A DNA stretch of 20,813 nt from IMG/VR virus record IMGVR_UViG_3300009504_000045, positions 1 to 20,813 of that record, one strand, 5' to 3'. The notes beneath the pieces were generated by a model. The model was not told where the DNA came from. It ran no database searches and worked only from the letters and a program-made list of their open reading frames with translations. This document shows, piece after piece, positions 14,453 through 20,813 of this stretch. The number at the start of each line of letters is the position of its first letter. Position 1 is the stretch's first letter. The translations under genes and the position numbers were made by a program. This stretch comes from a virus.

Positions 14453-14929
14453 CTAACCTCCCTCACGCATGAACTCACGTACCTCAAACTCCACCCTACA
14501 GCCTTGGACTAAGCGATGCCCGGCTTGGAACACGTTGGTATACATGGTGGTGGTCACTGTCGGGTTGTGATACCCCGACCAGTTGCTCCGGTCTGAGATT
14601 ACCCGCCGCAAAGACTCCCCATACCGCATAGCCCACACAAACAGCTGCTCTACGCTGGTCCCTACTGCAAACGCCCATCCCCACAGGGTGTGCCGGACTT
14701 CCTGCCACGGCTCTTGGGTGCCTATCAGTGTTGTGGACCGGGCTTCGAGTGTAACCGCTGGGAGCTCGGCCAATATCTCCTCCCGACCGAGATATGACCC
14801 AACCTTGATGGCTCTTGGCGGTGGAGTCTTAGTCGCCAAAGTGTACTCCTCGTCTAGATTCGCCAGCACAGTTTCTATATGTTGCGTCAGCATGTCCCGC
14901 GCTTGATAAAGTGCACCTTCCGCTGTCAT
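14453..14929 (-). CDS. Tail terminator/minor tail protein
   Basis: The 158-residue protein starts at ATG 14929 in an ATGA overlap with the preceding stop, a sign of coupled translation. The order of features (helical start MLTQHIETVLANLDEEYTLA, then strands ELPAVTLEARSTTLIGTQ, then a region where it would meet itself in a ring) is that of tail terminator (lambda gpU-like) proteins, which cap the tail tube and join it to the head. It sits between the gpG/S-type completion protein and the tail tube, which is the usual slot. No motif proves this, so the call rests mainly on synteny. Confidence 0.65.
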   Translation of the reverse strand: MTAEGALYQARDMLTQHIETVLANLDEEYTLATKTPPPRAIKVGSYLGREEILAELPAVTLEARSTTLIGTQEPWQEVRHTLWGWAFAVGTSVEQLFVWAMRYGESLRRVISDRSNWSGYHNPTVTTTMYTNVFQAGHRLVQGCRVEFEVREFMREGG

Positions 14930-15519
14930 CCGGGCTCACGCTCCAACTGAGAAGCTAGTTGCCGTTCAACCCCGGTCTCGCTGATGTACCCCCGCCGAGA
15001 ATCTTCCAATGTGGCCTGTAGCTGCTCCCACATAACCGTCCGCACTATCTGGGTCCAACGCCGTTTTTGTGGTTGCGTAAGCTCAACCACCTTGCGCTGC
15101 GGCATCTTAGATGTTCCGTGTTGGTGGTACTGGGCATACGGCGACCGCACACCAATGGTCATCTGGTCCTCGTCTATCTCGTAAACATGGTCCGGGTCAT
15201 TGGGGTCAGTCAGGCCGCTCATCATGGCCCCAGTGAGCACCAGTATGTTGCGTCCAGGGTAGTGAAGGTCCTTCCAGGCTCTGTACCTGGGACTTAGCTC
15301 AGCCCAACGTGACCTGCCCTCAAAGGCCCCCTCATTCCAGAACACATTATACTGAGTCTCGCGGAAGTCCTCGCCCCAAGCTGCGAACACGGGTGCCCAA
15401 TCCTCTAGGGTCTGGCCAGCCATGTCGAAGGCCCGGCTGAGTTGAACCTCGCCGTCAACCTCGAATCTAAAAGCTACCTTCGGAGTAGTCACGACCACTG
15501 CTCCTTGCCGAAACTCCAT
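14926..15519 (-). CDS. Phage virion morphogenesis (Mu gpG / P2 S-type) tail completion protein
   Basis: The 197-residue protein starts at ATG 15519, overlapping the connector gene by 31 bases. It carries the hallmarks of the PF05069-type family: RYRAWKDLHYPGRNILVLTG (Y..WK....P...L..TG), then VRSPYAQYHQHGT and KMPQRK (YA.YHQ.GT...P.R). These proteins help join tail and head or finish the tail. The N-terminus (VVVTTPKVAFRFEVDGEVQL) adds a strand-rich extension and the C-terminus a charged helix. Confidence is fairly high because the YHQHGT/MPQR motif is distinctive. Confidence 0.85.
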   Translation of the reverse strand: MEFRQGAVVVTTPKVAFRFEVDGEVQLSRAFDMAGQTLEDWAPVFAAWGEDFRETQYNVFWNEGAFEGRSRWAELSPRYRAWKDLHYPGRNILVLTGAMMSGLTDPNDPDHVYEIDEDQMTIGVRSPYAQYHQHGTSKMPQRKVVELTQPQKRRWTQIVRTVMWEQLQATLEDSRRGYISETGVERQLASQLEREPG

Positions 15520-15926
15520 CTGCGCTCGGGAGCCTCGGGACTGTGGGCTGTGTGCGAATACATCCCGCCCTCAGCCCGCGATATTGGGGTCTCCGAAAGC
15601 ATGATTTCCTGCTCCAATAGCTGTTGTAGCAGGCGTTCCGCGTCATCTCGCCAACTGGCCACAATCGCCGGGATGTCTCCACCCGCCTGGAGGATGATGA
15701 TTTTAGCAGTCTCATAAGCCGCCAGTCGGACGGCGATGTAACCAATGATGCCGAGGTCAACCGCCGCTGTAATCGGCACCTCGTATATGGTGGCCAGGAT
15801 GCCGTCTATCTTGGCACTGGTCTCAGTTATTAGCTGCTCTAGCTGCACGGTAGTCAGAACGGTCGACCCGGTGAACGTGACCCAACGTATCAGGGTCTGG
15901 ACCTCATCAACAGTGGTATAAGCCAC
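15489..15926 (-). CDS. Head-tail connector (DUF1320/gp36-like)
   Basis: The 145-residue protein starts at GTG 15926 with GAGGGGG seven bases upstream. It opens with AYTTVDEVQTLIRWVTFTGS, then LTTVQLEQLITETSAKIDGI: the helical bundle pattern (T..EV...L, then a helix with 'I..A...ID..L') shared by phage adaptor proteins that ring the portal. The family is usually 130-150 residues, as here. It lies directly before the gpG/S-type gene. It comes after the sugar cassette, which separates it from the head genes. Confidence 0.75.
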   Translation of the reverse strand: MAYTTVDEVQTLIRWVTFTGSTVLTTVQLEQLITETSAKIDGILATIYEVPITAAVDLGIIGYIAVRLAAYETAKIIILQAGGDIPAIVASWRDDAERLLQQLLEQEIMLSETPISRAEGGMYSHTAHSPEAPERRWSFGKEQWS

Positions 15927-15941
15927 TGCTACACCCCCTCT

Positions 15942-16604
15942 CTACAGGTGGGTGACCTTGCTGGCCGGAGTCTCGGTCCGGTTCCGCAGGTCGGCGAACG
16001 CACCGACCTCTTTGGCACGATTAAAGTCTGCCAGCCCAAACTCATACATCCCCACGTGCCCAATCGGTATAGTCGTGTCGCAAATAGCCGGGATACCAGC
16101 CTTTTTAACCCTGGTGAAGAAGCTGATATCCTCAGCCGCTCCCCATTCTGATAGCCCGAACCACGGCTGCGGAATCTGCTCGAACACCTCACGCCGGATA
16201 AGTAGGCAGGCGCATCCCGCCGCATCAATGGGCTGGATTTCCTCCCACTCTGTCAGGTTGCGAATGGTGTTCATATCGTCATCATCGGCCTTGTAGATTG
16301 TCGGCCTGGGTGGCCACTGCCGCTTAAAGGCCAGCCCAGACACTATCGGAGCATCGTGCGCCAGCAGCTTCTTTAGTGTGTCCGGCGGAAACGTCATGTC
16401 GCTGTCGATGAAGAACAGCCACTCATATTTGCCGTCTAGACAGTTGCGGGCCGCAGTCTCCCGGGCAATATGGGTCCAGTGATACGCAATCCACAGTGTT
16501 GCCGGGTTACCTATCTCGTGAAACGTGGTCATCAGGTAACAAAACGACTGCATAAACTGCGTTGGCACCGTGCCCATGTGCGGTATGGCTATCAGGCCAG
16601 CCAT
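15942..16604 (-). CDS. GT-A fold glycosyltransferase (second of cassette)
   Basis: The 220-residue protein starts at ATG 16604, overlapping the methyltransferase stop by one base (TGATG). A DSD motif at residues 67-69 (WLFFIDSDMTFPP) sits after a strand in the position of the nucleotide-sugar/metal-binding DxD of GT-A enzymes. Further on are a G-[AC]-A-C-L-L-I-R segment (AAGCACLLIRREVF) and an acidic pair (GAAEDISFFTRVKKAG) matching the acceptor/catalytic region of GT2-like enzymes. It would transfer a sugar from a nucleotide-sugar to an unknown acceptor. No membrane segment, so it is probably cytoplasmic. It is in the same operon as virion genes, so a virion protein or a host surface glycan are both possible acceptors. 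Confidence 0.8.
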   Translation of the reverse strand: MAGLIAIPHMGTVPTQFMQSFCYLMTTFHEIGNPATLWIAYHWTHIARETAARNCLDGKYEWLFFIDSDMTFPPDTLKKLLAHDAPIVSGLAFKRQWPPRPTIYKADDDDMNTIRNLTEWEEIQPIDAAGCACLLIRREVFEQIPQPWFGLSEWGAAEDISFFTRVKKAGIPAICDTTIPIGHVGMYEFGLADFNRAKEVGAFADLRNRTETPASKVTHL

Positions 16605-17395
16605 CAGAGTTTTGCACTCCCCAAGTGCATCAGTACATGGGCCTCAAACGGGATGTTCTCCAGGTCGCTGAGTTTCCGGTGTCCGATTGTACCGTCCATA
16701 GACAGGTAGTGGAATGTGGCCCCCTTGTCCGCATACTGGTGCAGTAGCTTGTACAGGGGCTTAAAGTCCTTGCCGAGAACATCGGGGTTCCACTCAAATA
16801 TCACGTTCTTGGTACGTTTCAGAGTTTCGGTCGCGCCTTTGAGCACCCGGTATTCCGAGCCCTCAGTGTCTATCTTGATAATGTCGAAGTTACCCTCAAG
16901 AACCGCGTCCAAGGTTGTGCATGAGACCTTTTGGACATGCTTCTCCTCATGTTCGAGGGTTCCGTAGTAGCCGTGCAGGCTGGCCCCGGACTCCTCGCCC
17001 GTGGTCCAGTAAATCTCACGTTCCTCCACCTTGTCACCGACCGCTTGCTCGAACACCTCGACCGTATGTCCCTGTAGCTTGGTGACGTAGTTGCAGCTCA
17101 GGTTGAGTCGCAAAAACTCCAGAGTCCGAGGCATGGGCTCGAACGCTGCCACATAGCCTGTCGGCCCCACAACCCGAGCCATCAGTACAGTGAAATACCC
17201 GACCTGTGCTCCTACATCGACCATCCGAGCCCCCTTGAACTGGCCTTTAGCAAGCCAGTTGGTCAAGCAGGGCTCGTGGTAACCACGTGTAGCCACCAAT
17301 GGCATGACGTGGATATCTTCTGCCGGGTAAAACAACCGCGCTCCGTACTGGGTATTGGTCAGCACTCTGCCGTTACCTACGTAAGCACCGTACAT
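16604..17395 (-). CDS. FkbM-family SAM-dependent methyltransferase
   Basis: I chose ATG 17395 (263 residues): GGGGGG lies nine bases upstream, and a longer frame to 17527 would cover 151 bases of the glycosyltransferase with a non-natural N-terminus. The SAM motif is at residues 60-66 (VDVGAQVGYF). The FkbM signature is at about 172-189 (IIKIDTEGSEYRVLKGA). The expected FEP (AAFEPMPRTLEFLRLN) and later FEWNP elements are also present. FkbM enzymes are O-methyltransferases often acting on sugars, which fits its position between two glycosyltransferases: it may methylate the sugar they add. It overlaps the upstream gene by 19 bases and the downstream one by one base, a tight translation unit. 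Confidence 0.88.
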   Translation of the reverse strand: MYGAYVGNGRVLTNTQYGARLFYPAEDIHVMPLVATRGYHEPCLTNWLAKGQFKGARMVDVGAQVGYFTVLMARVVGPTGYVAAFEPMPRTLEFLRLNLSCNYVTKLQGHTVEVFEQAVGDKVEEREIYWTTGEESGASLHGYYGTLEHEEKHVQKVSCTTLDAVLEGNFDIIKIDTEGSEYRVLKGATETLKRTKNVIFEWNPDVLGKDFKPLYKLLHQYADKGATFHYLSMDGTIGHRKLSDLENIPFEAHVLMHLGSAKL

Positions 17396-18120
17396 TTGTA
17401 CTTGCCCCCCTTGGTGGATTCGATGTCGCTGGGTCGGTACAAGTGCTGCGCCGGATACGTGGTCTCCAACCATATCTCGTATCCGTGTACCGCCGCCCGC
17501 ACACAGAAATGCCTGTCCTCTCCCCAAAAGGACAGGTTTGGCACCCTATCGTAATTTATCCCCTGCTCCAACACCCTGCGATGTACCAGGATGCAAGCCC
17601 CGGACATCCCCACCCGGTAGAGCCCTGGCTGTTTCCACCGCTCCAAACTACCCTCAAAAAAGGACCAATGGTCCATATCCCAGGCGTTTGGAGCAGGTTC
17701 AGAGTCCGGGTTCCATTTGGTCCAGAACACATTGGCCACAATGTCCTTTTGTGCGTCGAGTAGCTGTATCAAGGTCCTGGGATGCAGCAAAAGGTCGGAG
17801 TCCGCCAAGAAAAAGTAGTCGTGCCCCTGTAGTATAGTGTGTTTTAGCAGGGCGTTCTTCATCAAGGTGACTTCCCGGATGTGGCTCGTGGTCCAGTGGT
17901 GGGTTGTCTCGTCAACTTGATAATCTGTGGTGCGGGTCTCGTTGTGCAGTGCAAAGCACTCACCTGGCCGAAGTTGTTTGGCCAGGTGTGCAGAGTTGTG
18001 CAGAATGAACAGGGTCTCTACCTGCACCCCATCCGGCACAACCAAACCCCGCAGACTCTCCAAGTACAGCGCAAATACATGCGGGTCCTGTCGCACGGGT
18101 GCGCCTATCAGTATCCGCAT
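17377..18120 (-). CDS. GT-A fold glycosyltransferase (first of cassette)
   Basis: The 247-residue protein starts at ATG 18120, three bases past the upstream stop. The fold is visible as MRILIGAPVRQDPHVFALYL (first strand and helix), a DSD motif at 107-109 (YFFLADSDLLLHP), then GMSGACILVHRRVLEQG and an acidic WGEDRHFC near residue 205. This is the same plan as the second glycosyltransferase of the cassette (GACILVHRRV compares with GCACLLIRRE), so the two may be distant paralogues. It lacks membrane segments. Probably it begins or extends the sugar made by the cassette. The donor and acceptor cannot be read from the sequence. Confidence 0.8.
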   Translation of the reverse strand: MRILIGAPVRQDPHVFALYLESLRGLVVPDGVQVETLFILHNSAHLAKQLRPGECFALHNETRTTDYQVDETTHHWTTSHIREVTLMKNALLKHTILQGHDYFFLADSDLLLHPRTLIQLLDAQKDIVANVFWTKWNPDSEPAPNAWDMDHWSFFEGSLERWKQPGLYRVGMSGACILVHRRVLEQGINYDRVPNLSFWGEDRHFCVRAAVHGYEIWLETTYPAQHLYRPSDIESTKGGKYKCTVLT

Positions 18121-18123
18121 AGC

Positions 18124-18474
18124 CTAGACCTTCATCATTACCCAGCCGTTTAGGGACCCGGTGGTCGGTTCGTCCGCGTTCGTGACCATGAGACGGATAT
18201 AGGGATAGTAGTCGTTTCTCACCGCCGTAGCTGGGGAGGCTGAGGTAACGGCCACCGCTGCCCCAATACCCGCTGAGTGGGTAAACACCTCATCGATGCA
18301 CCCCTGGAGCGTTGCGGAGACATTTTTGTCCAGGGAGCTGACGAGGAACACGGTCCGCGCATCATAGCCCCGAGCGTCGACAACCGCCGAGTAAACAGTA
18401 GCTGTGGTGGTGATAGCTACGTCATCGATGACCTTGACCAGCGAATCTAGAGTGTGCCGCTTAGCCTTATACAT
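18124..18474 (-). CDS. Small probable virion protein of unknown function
   Basis: The 116-residue protein starts at ATG 18474 with GGGGGG seven bases upstream. The strand-rich sequence (DSLVKVIDDVAITTTATVYS, then RTVFLVSSLDKNVSATLQGC, then YYPYIRLMVTNADEPTTGSL) suggests a beta-sandwich. Ending in a strand (GWVMMKV) it resembles small phage decoration or fibre-like domains. No specific family recognised. It is the last gene before the sugar cassette and follows another Ala/Thr/Val-rich structural gene by 15 bases, so a head role is inferred. Confidence 0.65.
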   Translation of the reverse strand: MYKAKRHTLDSLVKVIDDVAITTTATVYSAVVDARGYDARTVFLVSSLDKNVSATLQGCIDEVFTHSAGIGAAVAVTSASPATAVRNDYYPYIRLMVTNADEPTTGSLNGWVMMKV

Positions 18475-18489
18475 TCCGGCACCCCCCTA

Positions 18490-18969
18490 TTACTCTTTGA
18501 CTTCGAGAACAACTACGCCCGCCTTAGAAGTCGCGCCTGAGCTACCCTGTTTTGTGACCTGGAACACAATGCTGCCCCCTGTGGCCACACTTGTATTGGC
18601 CGGAGTGCCGAGGTCCAACATCTTGTAGGCCACCAGGTCGGTAGCAGTCCCAGCATACGATGCGATGGTTGCCGTGCCATCGCCCGCAGTGCCTGCATTA
18701 ATGACGGTGAAGTTGAATGAGTCCGCATTCTTGGAAAACGCAGCATCGGGCACAAACCCAACTTTATTTACAGTCATAGCTACCGGAGCTCCGACCAGTG
18801 ACACGGTGCTGGGCATATCGCCCACCGTTACCACACCTACGGGCACGGAGACTACACGGACGTTTGCCCTGTTGAGCTGAGCCGCAGTAGCTGATACAGC
18901 GGTGCCGCCCAGCACCAGTCTGCGGGTGTTGATACGCCGGAATCGACCGACTGCGCCCTTGAAAGCCAT
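18490..18969 (-). CDS. Probable head structural/decoration protein
   Basis: The 159-residue protein starts at ATG 18969 with a strong AGGAGG eight bases upstream. The Thr/Ala/Val/Gly-rich sequence includes VLGGTAVSATAAQLNRAN, a pattern (GTAV.ATAAELN) common in phage capsid and fibre accessory proteins, and then beta-rich text (FNFTVINAGTAGDGTATIAS, GGSIVFQVTKQGSSG). Position next to the major capsid gene, separated from it by a stem-loop, and its own strong ribosome site suggest abundant production, as expected for a decoration protein. No sequence family is certain. Confidence 0.65.
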   Translation of the reverse strand: MAFKGAVGRFRRINTRRLVLGGTAVSATAAQLNRANVRVVSVPVGVVTVGDMPSTVSLVGAPVAMTVNKVGFVPDAAFSKNADSFNFTVINAGTAGDGTATIASYAGTATDLVAYKMLDLGTPANTSVATGGSIVFQVTKQGSSGATSKAGVVVLEVKE

Positions 18970-18992
18970 TTAGCTGACCTCCTTTGCTAGGT

Positions 18993-19015
18993 CGGGAGAG
19001 CTACCCGCTCTCCCG
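18993..19015 (-). other. Stem-loop after the major capsid gene
   Basis: The arms CGGGAGAG and CTCTCCCG are perfectly complementary (8 bp) with a 7-base loop, 28 bases past the capsid stop codon on the transcribed strand. No U-run follows, so it may act in mRNA stability or partial termination to set the ratio of capsid protein to downstream genes. Confidence 0.6.
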
Positions 19016-19043
19016 CCTGCGCTCATCACTGAGCCTCGGGATA

Positions 19044-19976
19044 CTAAGCTACAGAATCCCGGATGACGTAACCGAGATTTGTCCCGGTCACCTTGGGGTC
19101 AAAGCAGGTGAAACCCTCGATGATATCGCTGTGATGACGCTCATCGCGCCACCTGCGGATACCGCGCATCTGGCCATTTTCCGTCCAAATGAACACATAG
19201 CCCGCTGCCGGGGTCTCCCGGGCCGGACTCTTGCTCACGTGGCCAAGCCAGACGTTCTTGTTCCAAATGTGGCTGTAGCTGGCCGTCACACCACGATTCG
19301 AGGAGTTGTAGAGAGCCGAGCCGACCAAAATCTTATCGACTCCGACCAGTGCCTTGAGCGTGTCGAGGGTGGCAGTCCGTAGGCTGGTAACCGCTAGACG
19401 GTCAAGCAGCTGTGGGTGGTGGCGCAGTTTGCGCCATACCGCAACCGACAGGACCATAGTGTTGACAGGCTGACCCGTGGCATCCTGCACGGTCTGTATG
19501 CCAGTCTCGATGTCGGCGATGGGGTCCGAGTTGTCATAGTCGGACCACTGGCTGGTCCCGGATAGCTGGGTGCTGTTGCCCCAGTTGCCGTGGGTTTGGA
19601 CCTTGGAGGCAATCTCCCGCTCAATCTTGAGCAAGATTTTCTCCGTTACAAAGTTGACCTTGGCGGTCTCGATACGCAGGATACTGTCAGCGTTCCGCTT
19701 GACCTCATCCGGCAGGACATCGTGCCAGGCGAACTCTTGACAAAAATACGTGTCGGTCGACAGGCTGAACCCACCGCCCTCGGACGCACCGCCCGGAGCC
19801 CGTAGCTTGGCCTCATCCCTGAACCAGTGTTCCTGGTCGAAGATGTAATATTTGTCCGACTGCTTATCGACCTTGACTGCCGGGAAAATCTGCTCACCGA
19901 TGTAGGTGTCGTTTGTGTAGGCGATGGAGATGTTCGACAGAATCGCGTCTACGTGGACATCACGTGGAGTCGGCAT
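19044..19976 (-). CDS. Major capsid protein (HK97-fold)
   Basis: The 310-residue protein starts at ATG 19976 with AAGGAG upstream. It follows a protease/scaffold gene and a cement-like gene, the usual order for a capsid. Near the N-terminus the text AYTNDTYIGEQIFPAVKVDK, then KYYIFDQEHWFRDEA, is typical of a group of phage capsid proteins with extended N-arms. The middle is helical (ETAKVNFVTEKILLKIEREI) with a Gly/Ser/Trp-rich loop (HGNWGNSTQLSG), and the C-terminal half (PVNTMVLSVAVWRKLRHHPQ) is like the P-domain and spine helix. The size is in the normal range. There is no N-terminal pro-domain that I can recognise, so cleavage by the upstream protease is uncertain. Confidence 0.88.
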   Translation of the reverse strand: MPTPRDVHVDAILSNISIAYTNDTYIGEQIFPAVKVDKQSDKYYIFDQEHWFRDEAKLRAPGGASEGGGFSLSTDTYFCQEFAWHDVLPDEVKRNADSILRIETAKVNFVTEKILLKIEREIASKVQTHGNWGNSTQLSGTSQWSDYDNSDPIADIETGIQTVQDATGQPVNTMVLSVAVWRKLRHHPQLLDRLAVTSLRTATLDTLKALVGVDKILVGSALYNSSNRGVTASYSHIWNKNVWLGHVSKSPARETPAAGYVFIWTENGQMRGIRRWRDERHHSDIIEGFTCFDPKVTGTNLGYVIRDSVA

Positions 19977-19994
19977 TTAGCTGGTCACTCCTTC

Positions 19995-20372
19995 CTATGC
20001 CGGGGTTACAGCAGGTGTCAACAGGAACACAGAGAGCTCCTGATTGGTCACCGCTGCTTCCCGCGCCCGACCTACAGCATACTTGGAGGTCCCAGCCGCC
20101 TTGGCCTGACCTGCCGTGGTAGCCATAACCAGGGCACCTGCATCAATTTCCGCTGCCGCCACTACCCGGGTAACGCCCAAGACGGCCACCGTAGCAGCCT
20201 CGCTGGTCTCAGGCTTGTTGGTCAAAACACCGTATACCGCGTCACCTTCGGTGGTGACCCCAACCGTGACCGCACGGTCTCCACTGATACGGACAAAATG
20301 CCACTGCTTGGTCTTGTAGTCCGCAGCAGCCTTCATAGAGTCGTTAAGTACGATAATGCCTCCAGTGGTCAC
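19995..20372 (-). CDS. Capsid cement/decoration protein (DUF2190-like)
   Basis: The 125-residue protein starts at GTG 20372, overlapping the upstream stop by four bases (GTGA), with AGGAGGGG six bases before the start. Composition and pattern (RAVTVGVTTEGDAVYGVLTN, then VLGVTRVVAAAEIDAGALVM, then KYAVGRAREAAVTNQELSVF) match small DUF2190-type proteins: repeated Val/Ala/Gly strands with GD.V.GVL and AG..V motifs. These lie directly before the capsid gene in many phages and stabilise the head. The family assignment is by pattern and synteny. Confidence 0.75.
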   Translation of the reverse strand: MTTGGIIVLNDSMKAAADYKTKQWHFVRISGDRAVTVGVTTEGDAVYGVLTNKPETSEAATVAVLGVTRVVAAAEIDAGALVMATTAGQAKAAGTSKYAVGRAREAAVTNQELSVFLLTPAVTPA

Positions 20373-20813
20373 TCCACGCCCCTCCTCTCACGGTCGACCT
20401 CGGCCCAAAGTGCCGGGTCCTCTGCGGCCACCGCTTGTACAGCCGCCGCATAGTCTATCTTGGCCGAGGCCACCTTGTCGGTAACCTTGCGCTCAAACAA
20501 AGACATGTGGCTGTCCACACTGCGCTGAGAGCCGCGCTCACCCAGCTCTACAACGGGCTCTAGCAGGTCAATGAGCTCACGGGTGCCTTCCGGGTCCTTC
20601 ATGAAACGCTCCCGGAACTTGAGCTCCTGCTTGGGGGTCAACCGACCCTCAGCCATAGCCTGGCGCGACAGCTCTTGCCAGTCAGCCTCGACCAACTTGG
20701 TCTTTACCTCGCTGAGCTGGGCAACCAACTCATCGCGCTCGGCAGTTACGGTATCTACGTTCTGGACCTTCTCGACCAGCTCGGCCACGGCTTGCTGGAT
20801 TTCTACAATCCCA
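20369..20813 (-). CDS. C-terminal part of a Mu gpI-like protease/scaffold protein (5' end outside window)
   Basis: The frame is open to the right edge, so the N-terminus is missing; the GTG at 20788 is probably internal, because the frame reads on as GIVEIQQAV before it. The visible 147 residues are a coiled coil (VTAERDELVAQLSEVKTKLV), then the segment GRLTPKQELKFRERFMKDPE, which resembles the 'G.LTP.Q......A.DPE' region near the end of Mu gpI-type prohead protease/scaffold proteins, and then a helical tail. The catalytic part would lie outside the window. It sits before the cement and capsid genes as expected and could alternatively be a plain scaffold. Confidence 0.75.
   Translation of the reverse strand, partial: GIVEIQQAVAELVEKVQNVDTVTAERDELVAQLSEVKTKLVEADWQELSRQAMAEGRLTPKQELKFRERFMKDPEGTRELIDLLEPVVELGERGSQRSVDSHMSLFERKVTDKVASAKIDYAAAVQAVAAEDPALWAEVDRERRGVE

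Noticed and set aside
17396-17527. Longer N-terminus for the FkbM methyltransferase
   Set aside because: It would overlap the glycosyltransferase by 151 bases, has no ribosome site, and reads as an antigenic mix of Gly/Arg; ATG 17395 has a G-rich ribosome site at nine bases.

Overview
The window is part of a tailed-phage (siphovirus-like) late operon, from a free phage or a prophage. Every gene I can support lies on the minus strand, so transcription runs right to left. Genes are tightly packed (overlaps of 1-46 bases or gaps under about 80 bases) and most have strong purine-rich Shine-Dalgarno sequences. GTG starts are common and one gene appears to start with TTG. The strong ribosome sites and a stalk-like domain of the copper amine oxidase N-terminal type in the peptidase lean towards a Gram-positive (Firmicutes-like, Clostridia-type) host. 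That is inference: no integrase, tRNA or host gene is present to settle it.

In transcription order: (1) head genes, 20813-18124: the C-terminal end of a Mu gpI-like protease/scaffold, a DUF2190-type cement protein, an HK97-fold major capsid protein and two small probable structural proteins. (2) A three-gene sugar cassette, 18120-15942: glycosyltransferase, FkbM-type methyltransferase, glycosyltransferase, set in the middle of virion genes. (3) Connector and tail genes, 15926-10332: head-tail connector, gpG/S-type tail completion protein, tail terminator-like protein, tail tube, a pair of tail assembly chaperone frames joined by a likely -1 frameshift, and a 928-residue tape measure. (4) A tail-tip hub protein fused to a right-handed beta-helix tailspike, 10332-7768.

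(5) A lysis-like cassette, 7750-5454: a small coiled-coil/one-membrane-segment protein, a papain-like C1A cysteine peptidase, an N-acetylmuramoyl-L-alanine amidase and a three-segment holin. (6) A distal adhesion module, 5451 to the left edge: a small beta-rich protein, a protein with two chitin-binding-like modules, a 14-unit beta-propeller-like repeat protein, and a very large glycine-rich/fibronectin-like/20-residue-repeat fibre that runs off the left edge with no stop codon.

The most unusual parts are the fibre with 26 or more tandem 60-bp units after its Fn3-like domain (the last four almost identical at the DNA level), the 14-unit propeller whose N-terminus looks as if it completes its last blade, the C1A peptidase inside a lysis cassette, and the glycosyltransferase-methyltransferase cassette among head genes. 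There is no gene-free stretch over 300 bases. I see no RNA genes, CRISPR array, insertion sequence or attachment site. Two stem-loops lie in the longest intergenic gaps. All functional calls come from reading motifs by eye, without database searches.
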